This document shows positions 1-6,093 of a stretch of DNA of 19,347 nt, one piece after another. The stretch is from an uncultured Bacilli bacterium (GTDB lineage: Bacteria > Bacillota_I > Bacilli_A > RFN20 > CAG-631). The translations under genes were made by a program, and so were the position numbers. The notes under the pieces are model-generated. The model did not search any database, was not told the origin of the DNA, and was given only the letters and a program-made list of their open reading frames with translations. The DNA lies in NCBI GenBank assembly GCA_934215405.1, contig CAKPZU010000026.1, positions 1 through 19,347 of the forward strand, written 5' to 3'. How positions within the stretch are numbered: the stretch's first letter is position 1; the number at the start of each line of letters is the position of its first letter.

Positions 1-1
1 A

Positions 2-463
2 TATGAAATAGATGAATTATCAATTTTAAAAAATAAAAATGGAGAAACTAAATTTGATTCTATTTCTTCATGGTTCACCTTCCAAAGAAAATTTGTTCAA
101 GAAGATATTAATAATGATAAATATGATATAGAATTTCCAGTTAAAATATCAAAGCTATTAAATTGTAAGCTAGGCTTTGATCATAACTTTGCTAAAGGAA
201 TAGCAAGACAAAATAATGATGGAATAAAGGTATATGGAAAAATAAATGAAACAAATGAAGATTTTTATTTTGAATATAATCAAAAGCTAAATTCTACAAT
301 TCATGTGACATATGATGTAAAGGGCTGTAAAGATTCTGGAGTTGAGGTCCATGATGAAAATAATTCCTATTTGCTTTATCCGCTTGATAAAACACCAGTA
401 ATTAAAATAAGATTTGCAGTAGAAGAAGCTCATATTAAATATCAAAAAAATTTAAAGAAGTGA
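2..463 (+). CDS. C-terminal part of an unrecognised protein
   Basis: An open frame runs from the window edge to a TGA at 461-463, leaving about 153 residues of the C-terminus; the start lies outside the window. I do not recognise the family. The visible part is hydrophilic, with no membrane segment and no clear catalytic motif. It has alternating polar and aromatic residues (FYFEYNQKLN, VKIRFAVEEA-like strands) that suggest a beta-rich domain, and it ends in a basic helix (KYQKNLKK). The stop codon lies inside the left arm of a terminator hairpin shared with the convergent permease gene. Codon use matches the rest of the window, so it is probably a real host gene. Its role cannot be inferred from this fragment. 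Confidence 0.7.
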   Translation, partial: YEIDELSILKNKNGETKFDSISSWFTFQRKFVQEDINNDKYDIEFPVKISKLLNCKLGFDHNFAKGIARQNNDGIKVYGKINETNEDFYFEYNQKLNSTIHVTYDVKGCKDSGVEVHDENNSYLLYPLDKTPVIKIRFAVEEAHIKYQKNLKK

Positions 464-487
464 AAATTAAATCTCACTTCTTTTTAA
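454..487. terminator. Bidirectional terminator between convergent genes
   Basis: A perfect 10-bp inverted repeat (AAAGAAGTGA at 454-463 and TCACTTCTTT at 474-483) has a 10-nt loop. A T-run follows on the plus strand, and an A-run upstream gives a T-run on the minus strand. It overlaps the stop of the rightward partial gene and sits against the stop of the leftward permease, so it can serve both. Confidence 0.8.
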
Positions 488-1347
488 ATATTTATTTCAA
501 TAAATAATATAGCATAGCCAACAATTAAGCTTATTGTAAATAATAATGAAACAATTAATAAATTGTTCTTTATATTTTCTTTCTTTTTAAATAAATATAT
601 TAATCCTAACCCAGCATTACAAATTAATCCTGAAATAGTTGCTCCAAATGTTAAAGCCTTTGAAACAAAAAGTTCAGCTATTATAATTGATGAGGCACAT
701 GTAGGAATTAAACCTACAATACTTGAAAGAAGAGGAGTTAAATAAATATTATTATTAATAAATGCTTTAATATTATCTTCTTTTATATAATAAATTAATA
801 AAGCAAAGGCTATATTAACAATTAAAACATAAAGAGAAATCTTAAGTGAGTGAATAAGTGGATGAACTAAATGCTCTTTAATTTTACTTTGTGAGTGGTT
901 ATGATGATGAAAGCAACAAGAATCATTACTTTCAATTTCTTCATTATTAGTATTAATAACTAATTTTGGTTTTTTAAAGATAAAATCAATAAGATAACCA
1001 AAAACACTTGCTACAAAAAATTTAGTTAAAAGTAAAGGAATACACATAATCATACTATTAGGTGAAGAAAGTAAAATTGGTAAGGCTTCATCACTACAAG
1101 ATATAAAAATAGCAATTAAAGTTCCCATGGATATATAATTCTTTAAATATAAATCACTAGCAACTATACTAAAGCCGCATTGAGGAATTAAGCCGATTCC
1201 AGCTCCAATTATCGGCGAATACTTTGCGGATTTTTTAAATTTGCTAGTTAATTTAGTTTCAATAAATGAAATTAAAACATATAAAATAAAAATAACTAAA
1301 AAGGTGATTATTGTATCATTAAAAGCATCAAATATAGCCTCTTTCAT
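484..1347 (-). CDS. ArsP_2-type 10-TM heavy-metal/manganese permease
   Basis: This 287-residue integral membrane protein resembles the ArsP_2 family, often annotated as a putative manganese transporter or heavy-metal exporter. It has two pseudo-repeated halves, each with a matching signature: GLIPQCGFS at residues 52-60 and GLIPTCASS at 212-220. Each is flanked by hydrophobic helices. A further SCSDEALP motif lies at 83-90. Between the halves is a cytoplasmic or external loop with CCFHHHNH (144-151), a likely metal-binding stretch. An AGGTGG ribosome site precedes the ATG and overlaps the stop of the Fur-family gene 8 nt upstream, so the two are co-transcribed from the promoter upstream of the regulator. 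The family assignment comes from motif memory. Direction of transport and metal (Mn, Zn, Fe or arsenite) cannot be read from the sequence. Confidence 0.75.
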   Translation of the reverse strand: MKEAIFDAFNDTIITFLVIFILYVLISFIETKLTSKFKKSAKYSPIIGAGIGLIPQCGFSIVASDLYLKNYISMGTLIAIFISCSDEALPILLSSPNSMIMCIPLLLTKFFVASVFGYLIDFIFKKPKLVINTNNEEIESNDSCCFHHHNHSQSKIKEHLVHPLIHSLKISLYVLIVNIAFALLIYYIKEDNIKAFINNNIYLTPLLSSIVGLIPTCASSIIIAELFVSKALTFGATISGLICNAGLGLIYLFKKKENIKNNLLIVSLLFTISLIVGYAILFIEINI

Positions 1348-1355
1348 ATTACCAC

Positions 1356-1730
1356 CTACTTTTTATTACAAGCCTGGCAAACACCATGAATAAATGATTG
1401 CGAATAATTAATCATAAAATGAATTGAATTTAAAGATGAGGTAATAGAATCATCTAAATGATAAATTTTACCACATACATCACATTTTAAATGCAAATGC
1501 TTATCACAGCCAATTTTAAAATCACTTAGTTCGTATTCATAAATATTTTTATCACTATTATAAATTTTTAGTAATTTTCCTTCATTTACTAAATTATCAA
1601 TTTCACGATATAGTGTTGCTTTTGATATATTATCCTTTAATATTAAAAACAAGTCCTTAATGGAAATTGTCTTTTTGTTTTTATTAAAATAATCAATAAT
1701 TATTTGTCTTTGCTTTGTATTATATTTCAT
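1356..1730 (-). CDS. Fur/Zur-family metal-responsive repressor
   Basis: A 124-residue Fur-superfamily protein. It has an N-terminal winged helix (about residues 5-70, recognition helix around SKATLYREIDNL) and a C-terminal metal and dimerisation part. The metal part has HLHLKCDVCG (H78, H80, C83, C86) and a terminal HGVCQAC (C118, C121). These four Cys residues are the usual structural zinc site of Fur, PerR and Zur proteins. I place the start at the ATG at 1728-1730 because a good site (AAGAGGT) precedes it. The longer frame back to 1802 would translate the promoter and operator themselves. The gene is 8 nt upstream of the metal permease and probably controls it and itself. Subfamily (Fur, Zur, PerR or Mur) is undecided; the C-terminus looks somewhat Zur-like. 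Confidence 0.88.
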   Translation of the reverse strand: MKYNTKQRQIIIDYFNKNKKTISIKDLFLILKDNISKATLYREIDNLVNEGKLLKIYNSDKNIYEYELSDFKIGCDKHLHLKCDVCGKIYHLDDSITSSLNSIHFMINYSQSFIHGVCQACNKK

Positions 1731-1742
1731 GATATACCTCTT

Positions 1743-1767
1743 GAATTTGAGAACCGTTCTCAAATTC
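1743..1767. promoter_or_regulatory. Fur-family operator (12+1+12 palindrome)
   Basis: A perfect inverted repeat has 12-bp arms around a single central base. Its core, TGAGAAC-n-GTTCTCA, has the 7-1-7 geometry of Fur, Zur and PerR boxes. It begins 6 bp downstream of the -10 hexamer of the leftward promoter, so bound repressor would cover the transcription start. It is the natural target of the adjacent Fur-family protein (inference). The half-site differs from the usual Bacillus Fur (TGATAAT), PerR (TTATAAT) and Zur (TCGTAAT) boxes. Confidence 0.85.
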
Positions 1768-1773
1768 GTTAAT

Positions 1774-1802
1774 ATTATAAATATATTTAATAACATTGTC
1801 AA
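1774..1802 (-). promoter_or_regulatory. Sigma-A promoter of the fur-permease operon
   Basis: On the minus strand, TTGACA (1797-1802) and TATAAT (1774-1779) are both perfect consensus hexamers with the ideal 17-bp spacer. The predicted start of transcription falls at about 1767, at the edge of the palindromic operator, giving a leader of roughly 37 nt. Such a strong core promoter with an operator on its start is typical of a gene kept off by a repressor. Confidence 0.88.
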
Positions 1803-1830
1803 CTTAATTGATGATTTTAAGCTAAAAAAG

Positions 1831-1839
1831 TGATAAAAT
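1831..1839 (+). promoter_or_regulatory. Probable extended -10 promoter of the rlmA operon
   Basis: TGATAAAAT has the TGn extension followed by TAAAAT, 31 nt before the rlmA start codon. A possible -35 (TTGATG, 1808-1813) is 20 bp away, which is too far for a standard spacing. The call therefore rests on the extended -10. An AAGGTGA ribosome site follows at about 1859-1865. Confidence 0.45.
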
Positions 1840-1870
1840 AAGAATATTAAAGTAAGAAAAAGGTGATTTA

Positions 1871-2719
1871 ATGGATTTTTTAAAATGCCCTGTTTGTAAT
1901 AAACAATTAATTAAATATGAAACTTCATATAAATGCATTAATAATCATAGCTTTGATATATCATCAAAAGGATATGCTAATATGCTTTTAGCTAATCAAA
2001 AGCATTCAAATAATCCAGGAGATAACAAAGAAATGATATTATCACGTGTTAGGTTTTTAGAGTTAAATTATTATCATATTCTAAGAAAAACTATTTTAGA
2101 TATAATTTTAAAATATGATAAGAATGAAACAATTAGTTTTTGTGATTTAGCTTGTGGGGAAGGCTACTATACTAACTATATACATAAAGAATTAGCAAAT
2201 ATAAAAAATGTAAATTCTGTTGGAGTTGATATATCAAAATATGCTATTATTGAAGCTTGTAAAAAAAGAAATAGTATGCATTTAGAAAACATTGATTATT
2301 TTATAGGTAATTTAAATTATTTACCTTTTTTAGATAAATCATTTTCCTTTATGCTAAACTGCTTTGCTTTAATTGATGTAAAGGAATTTCATAGAGTATT
2401 AAAAGACAAAGGCTATTTTATAAGAGTATTACCTGACGTTGATCATCTTTTAGGCTTAAAAGAGGTTTTATATGAAAATGTCATTTTAAATGAAATGAAA
2501 GAAAAAGAACTTGCTGGCTTTAAATTAGTAGATGAAATTCATATAAAGGATGACATAATATTAAAAAATAATAGTGAAATCTATGATTTATTTACTATGA
2601 CTCCATATTATTACAAATCATCTAAAAAAAGCATTGAAAAGCTTATGAAATTAGATAAGCTAAATACTAGAATATCATTTGTTTTATTAGTTTACCAAAA
2701 GGATGAAAAAAGCTTATGA
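1871..2719 (+). CDS. rlmA: 23S rRNA (guanine-N1)-methyltransferase RlmA-type
   Basis: A SAM-dependent methyltransferase of 282 residues, close to the family norm of about 270-280. It methylates N1 of G745 (RlmA-I) or G748 (RlmA-II/TlrB-like) in hairpin 35 of 23S rRNA. The N-terminus has the family's zinc site, CPVC (C6, C9) and CINNH (C22, H26). Next comes the conserved NPGDNKEM stretch (48-55), which matches the RSRDPGDSAEM region of E. coli RlmA. SAM motif I is DLACGEGYY (92-100), with the acidic ribose-binding VDISK at about 119-123. The C-terminal MTPYYYK matches the family's MTPF/Y segment. It is first in an operon; its TGA overlaps the next ATG (ATGA). The subclass (G745 or G748) is not certain; a Gram-positive host suggests G748. 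Confidence 0.9.
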   Translation: MDFLKCPVCNKQLIKYETSYKCINNHSFDISSKGYANMLLANQKHSNNPGDNKEMILSRVRFLELNYYHILRKTILDIILKYDKNETISFCDLACGEGYYTNYIHKELANIKNVNSVGVDISKYAIIEACKKRNSMHLENIDYFIGNLNYLPFLDKSFSFMLNCFALIDVKEFHRVLKDKGYFIRVLPDVDHLLGLKEVLYENVILNEMKEKELAGFKLVDEIHIKDDIILKNNSEIYDLFTMTPYYYKSSKKSIEKLMKLDKLNTRISFVLLVYQKDEKSL

Positions 2720-3423
2720 TAATGCGACTTGATAAAATGCTTGCACATTTAGGATATGGAAGCCGTAAGGATGTAAAGCAATTAATTAGAAAAAAAGAAG
2801 TTTTAGTAAATGGCAATGTAATAACAAATGATGATTATAAAGTTGATAGTGAAAATGACGAGGTTGTTGTTTTTAATGAGGTTGTTAATTATAGTGAACT
2901 TGTTTATATTATGTTAAATAAGCCTGAAAACGTAGTATCAGCAACATATGATGCTAAATTGAAAACTGTTATTGATTTATTAGATGTAGAATACCAAAAT
3001 AGGAAATTATTTCCTGTTGGTAGGCTTGATATAGATACAGTTGGCCTTTTATTAATAACAAATGATGGAAAGCTATGCCATGAGCTATTAGCCCCCAAAA
3101 AGCATGTTGATAAAATTTATTATGTTAAATTTGAAGGAATATTTAAAGATACATATTATGATTTGTTTAATAGTGGCATAATATTAGAGGATGGTTATAA
3201 AACGTTGCCAAGTAGTATCAAATTAGAAAGTGATAATGAAGCTTATATTACCATTCATGAAGGTAAGTTCCATCAAGTAAAAAGAATGTTTGAGGCTTTA
3301 AATATGAAGGTTATTTATCTAAAAAGAATTCAATTTAAAAATTTAAAATTAGATGAAAATTTAAAAGAAGGAGAATATAGGCTATTAACTAATAAGGAAA
3401 TAGCTGACTTGAAAAATGATTGA
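2716..3423 (+). CDS. rsuA: RsuA/RluB-family 16S rRNA pseudouridine synthase
   Basis: A 235-residue pseudouridine synthase. An N-terminal S4 RNA-binding domain (about residues 3-50, RLDKMLAHLGYGSRKDV) is followed by the RsuA catalytic domain. The catalytic aspartate is D105 in PVGRLDIDTVGLLLITNDG (100-118). The later KIYYVKFEG and EGKFHQVKRMF stretches are standard for the family. Small-subunit U516 is the likely target by similarity to RsuA. The start overlaps the rlmA stop, so translation is coupled; the second ATG at 2722 is an equally good candidate and gives the usual MRLDK start. Two adjacent rRNA-modification genes suggest joint expression with ribosome production. Confidence 0.88.
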   Translation: MIMRLDKMLAHLGYGSRKDVKQLIRKKEVLVNGNVITNDDYKVDSENDEVVVFNEVVNYSELVYIMLNKPENVVSATYDAKLKTVIDLLDVEYQNRKLFPVGRLDIDTVGLLLITNDGKLCHELLAPKKHVDKIYYVKFEGIFKDTYYDLFNSGIILEDGYKTLPSSIKLESDNEAYITIHEGKFHQVKRMFEALNMKVIYLKRIQFKNLKLDENLKEGEYRLLTNKEIADLKND

Positions 3424-3721
3424 CGAAAAGATAAGCCAAAGTGAAGTTGATGCAATTTTAAAAGTAATAGAAAGAATTAAAAGAAAATGTGTTTTTTCAT
3501 ATTTAGGTATGGGCGCTGGAATATTTGTTTGCATTCTTTCAATTTTATATTTAGCTAAAAATCCAACAATTATTGCAGGATCATTATCCCTTTTAGCAAT
3601 TGGAGCTTTTGTTTTCATTATAAATAAAATAAGCTTAAAGGACTATAAAAAAAGAATTGAAGAGCTAAATATTGATTTAAAAAAAACACAGGAGCGATTA
3701 TTTAATCAAAAGGATTATTAG
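3416..3721 (+). CDS. Small two-TM protein with C-terminal coiled coil, unknown
   Basis: A protein of 101 residues that I do not recognise. An N-terminal amphipathic helix (1-25) is followed by two membrane segments (about 26-46 and 51-72) and a charged helix (73-98, KKRIEELNIDLKKTQERL) that looks like a coiled coil. With a short hairpin between the TMs, both ends are probably cytoplasmic. Its ATG lies inside the end of rsuA (8-bp overlap). The nearest AAGGA (3394-3398) is about 17 nt away, so translation probably depends on coupling to rsuA. The MATE gene begins 7 nt after its stop. It may be a helper of the transporter or a general envelope protein; nothing in the sequence decides this. Confidence 0.7.
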   Translation: MIDEKISQSEVDAILKVIERIKRKCVFSYLGMGAGIFVCILSILYLAKNPTIIAGSLSLLAIGAFVFIINKISLKDYKKRIEELNIDLKKTQERLFNQKDY

Positions 3722-3728
3722 AGGTAAT

Positions 3729-5165
3729 ATGTATTTAAAATTATTTGACACAAAAAAATATTGCAAGGAAGAAGAAATAATAGGAGAAATTCCTCCATTT
3801 AAAAGAATTTCTAAGGATATAATGAAAATAGTTTGGGCCAGCATGCTTGAATCATTTTTAGTAGCCTTAGTAACATTATTTGATGGAATTCAGGTAGCTG
3901 ATATTGGAAATGTTGCTAATGCTGCAGTTACAATATGTAAGCAGCCATATTTTGTTTTAGTATGCTTATCACAATCCTTAAATGTTGTATTAAGTGCAAT
4001 TATTGCAAGAAGAAAAGGACAAAAGGATGTTGATGGAGCTAATAAAATAGTTCATTTAGGATTAGTTCTTTCTTTTTGCTTTTCAATTTTCTTATCTATT
4101 TTGTTTATTGCTCTTGCTAAGCCATTATGCTTATTAATGCAAGCAAAAGAGGATACCTTGCCTTTAGCAATTTCCTATTTAACAATATTAAGTGCAGGCT
4201 TTGTTTTTAATTCATTATCTATGGCTATCAATGCCTGTCAAAAGGGCATTGGTAATACTAAAATATCAATGATATCAAATGTTGTAGCAAATTTAATAAA
4301 TATATTTTTAAATTATTGCTTAATATCTGGTAAGCTAGGCTTCCCAAGCCTTGGAATTAAAGGGGCAGCGCTTGCTACAATAATTGGGCAATTTGTTGGC
4401 TTTTTAATATCTTTAATAGCCTTAATGCTACAAAAGGATTATATAAAATTTAGATTTTCACGTTTATTTAAATGGGATAAAAGCAATGTTAAACAAATTT
4501 TTAAATTGCTTCCTTCAATAACAATTGAACAAATTCTTATGCGAATAGGCTTTATTGTCTTTGCAATTATTGTTAATGGCCTTGGAACGGTAGATACTTA
4601 TGTTCAAGGAGTTTGCAATGATATTAATTCCTTATTATTTACATTAGCTGATGGCTTTTCAATTGGTACAGCGGCTGTAGTTGGCCATCGCTTAGGTGAA
4701 AAAAGAATAGATCTAGCAATTGTTTATGCTAAGGTTGCAATGATTCTTTCAGTTAGCTGTGGAATTATTATGTGTGTTATAATGGTTACATTAAGAAAGC
4801 AATTAGTAATGCTTTATAAGCCAGATAGTACTTATAAATTAAATACTGCTTGTAATGCTTTATTAATTGCAGCTGCAGCTTGTGTTTTTCAAAACATTCA
4901 ATGGGTTAATACGGGAATATTAAGATCTGCTGGTGATAGTAAATTTACAGCAACAACTTCCTTATTTTCAGTTACAATAATTAGGCCATTGATTTCCTAT
5001 TTATTAATTTATGTGCTATTTAGCCATACAGATGATGCTAATAATGTCATTCAAGGACTTGGAATATATGGAGCATGGGTTGCTCAATTTATTGATCAGT
5101 TAATGCGAATGACTCTTAATCTTTTAAGATTCAAATCCAGGAAATGGACTAAAATAAGCGTTTAA
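3729..5165 (+). CDS. MATE-family multidrug/organic cation exporter
   Basis: A 478-residue polytopic membrane protein with about 12 predicted TM segments in two MatE halves (about residues 30-240 and 255-465). Family hallmarks include the early KDIMKIVWASMLESFLVALVTL-like helix, the Asn/Gly-rich helices near GNTKISMISN, and the second-half ADGFSIGTAAVVGHRLGE segment. MATE proteins expel drugs and other cations using a Na+ or H+ gradient; the substrate cannot be predicted here. An AGAGGT site directly precedes the ATG. It is last in the rlmA-rsuA-small protein-MATE operon and ends at a hairpin terminator. The convergent neighbour is an AraC-family regulator, but no link between them is shown. 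Confidence 0.9.
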   Translation: MYLKLFDTKKYCKEEEIIGEIPPFKRISKDIMKIVWASMLESFLVALVTLFDGIQVADIGNVANAAVTICKQPYFVLVCLSQSLNVVLSAIIARRKGQKDVDGANKIVHLGLVLSFCFSIFLSILFIALAKPLCLLMQAKEDTLPLAISYLTILSAGFVFNSLSMAINACQKGIGNTKISMISNVVANLINIFLNYCLISGKLGFPSLGIKGAALATIIGQFVGFLISLIALMLQKDYIKFRFSRLFKWDKSNVKQIFKLLPSITIEQILMRIGFIVFAIIVNGLGTVDTYVQGVCNDINSLLFTLADGFSIGTAAVVGHRLGEKRIDLAIVYAKVAMILSVSCGIIMCVIMVTLRKQLVMLYKPDSTYKLNTACNALLIAAAACVFQNIQWVNTGILRSAGDSKFTATTSLFSVTIIRPLISYLLIYVLFSHTDDANNVIQGLGIYGAWVAQFIDQLMRMTLNLLRFKSRKWTKISV

Positions 5166-5189
5166 AAAAAGCAGCGGATAGCTGCTTTT
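5164..5189. terminator. Bidirectional terminator (MATE / AraC genes)
   Basis: A perfect 9-bp stem (AAAAGCAGC at 5167-5175, GCTGCTTTT at 5181-5189) has a 5-nt loop. The A-run at 5164-5170 gives seven Ts on the minus strand, so it is best for the leftward araC-type gene whose stop is at 5188. The rightward T-run is only four Ts but follows the MATE stop directly. Confidence 0.75.
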
Positions 5190-5985
5190 ATGCTTTATTA
5201 TTTTGCATTTCATTGAAATACTCTTTTGGAGTAACCTTAAAGCATTTTTTAAATGTTCTATAAAACGTTCTCATTGAGACAAAGCCTGAATTAAATGCTG
5301 CATCAGAGACAGACATATGATCCTCAAGAACATAATTAATGCTATGACGGCATCTAACTAAATTGATATAATCATTCAAGTTACAATTGAAGCATTTATT
5401 AAATAAATGAGAAAAATAATATTTTGAATAGCCAAAGTTTTTGGCAATTGTATCTAAAGAAATCTGCTTTTTATAATTCTCTTCAATGTACATTAAAATG
5501 CTTTTAACTAAATTATAATTTGTTTTGTTTTTTTCATCGACTAAATTATTATCGATAATATTTCCAAGCAATATTTGAATTTCACCATCTAATATTAATT
5601 CATTAGAGTTCATAGCATTTGCAACATTCTTCATGCAATCAAAGATTTTCTTTGCTTTAGCTTTATCAGTAATAAAATGCTCTTTAAGGGCTTTGTTATT
5701 CAATATCATTGTATATTTCTTTAAAAAATGTACAGGAATAGTCATTGAATGACTAATAGCACCTTCCTCATGTGTAAATTTATGATTATCAAAGCAATCA
5801 ACAATTACTAAATCGCCACTATCAAGGATTCTTTCTTCATTATTAATTACAACATCAACTTTTCCTTTTTCTATATATAAAAGTTCAACTTGATGGTGGA
5901 AATGCAAAAAGGCATCATTTTTACCAATTGAATGATAAATGGATGTTGAGTAATCACGTACAACTTCATATAATATTTCTGCCAT
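5188..5985 (-). CDS. AraC-family transcriptional regulator with cupin sensor
   Basis: A 265-residue regulator. The N-terminal cupin-like sensing domain (about residues 20-90) has HFHHQVELLYIEKG (28-41), the usual start of AraC cupins that bind small ligands such as sugars, and LDSGDLVIVDCFDNH (54-68). The C-terminal double helix-turn-helix (about 160-258) has SLDTIAKNFGYSKYYFSHLF and AFNSGFVSMRTFYRTFKK, ending in the family's VTPKEYF. I chose the ATG at 5983-5985 because AAGGAG (5995-6000) sits 9 nt upstream. The longer frame back to 6021 would run through the ribosome site and the -10. It lies downstream of nadE in the same direction and converges with the MATE gene. Target genes and ligand are unknown; autoregulation is possible. 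Confidence 0.88.
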   Translation of the reverse strand: MAEILYEVVRDYSTSIYHSIGKNDAFLHFHHQVELLYIEKGKVDVVINNEERILDSGDLVIVDCFDNHKFTHEEGAISHSMTIPVHFLKKYTMILNNKALKEHFITDKAKAKKIFDCMKNVANAMNSNELILDGEIQILLGNIIDNNLVDEKNKTNYNLVKSILMYIEENYKKQISLDTIAKNFGYSKYYFSHLFNKCFNCNLNDYINLVRCRHSINYVLEDHMSVSDAAFNSGFVSMRTFYRTFKKCFKVTPKEYFNEMQNNKA

Positions 5986-6007
5986 GCTTTTCATCTCCTT
6001 ATATTTA

Positions 6008-6035
6008 ATTATAGAAATCATTTTAAAAAAATCAA
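6008..6035 (-). promoter_or_regulatory. Probable promoter of the AraC-family gene
   Basis: On the minus strand, TTGATT (6030-6035) and a perfect TATAAT (6008-6013) are 16 bp apart. Transcription would start at about 6001, leaving a leader of only about 16 nt that begins at the AAGGAG ribosome site. The -35 falls in one arm of the 13-bp inverted repeat at 6021-6069. Confidence 0.5.
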
Positions 6036-6069
6036 GAGGTTTGTGGCATATTTTTAGATTTTTTTAAAA
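6021..6069. repeat. 13-bp perfect inverted repeat upstream of the AraC gene
   Basis: The arms TTTTAAAAAAATC (6021-6033) and GATTTTTTTAAAA (6057-6069) are perfect complements with a 23-nt spacer. The arms have only one GC pair each, so the hairpin would be weak. It may be a poor terminator for nadE, an operator overlapping the AraC -35, or a chance product of A-tracts. Confidence 0.45.
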
Positions 6070-6093
6070 AACATAGCGTTTTAAGTGCCTAAT

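Noticed and set aside
563..745. Short open frames opposite the large genes (for example 563-745, 2904-3098, 3385-3618, 6116-6301, 8669-8866, 9631-9855, 15320-15514, 18547-18768)
   Set aside because: They lie wholly or mostly antisense to well-supported genes, lack ribosome sites and resemble no family.
1731..1802. A longer Fur-family protein starting at the TTG at 1802
   Set aside because: The extra 24 codons would be the -10, -35 spacer and operator sequence, and there is no ribosome site; the ATG at 1730 has a good one and gives the normal Fur length.
6060..6085. Hairpin AAAAC-GCTAT-GTTTT (minus strand) as the nadE terminator
   Set aside because: The stem is only 5 bp and mostly A-T, too weak to call.
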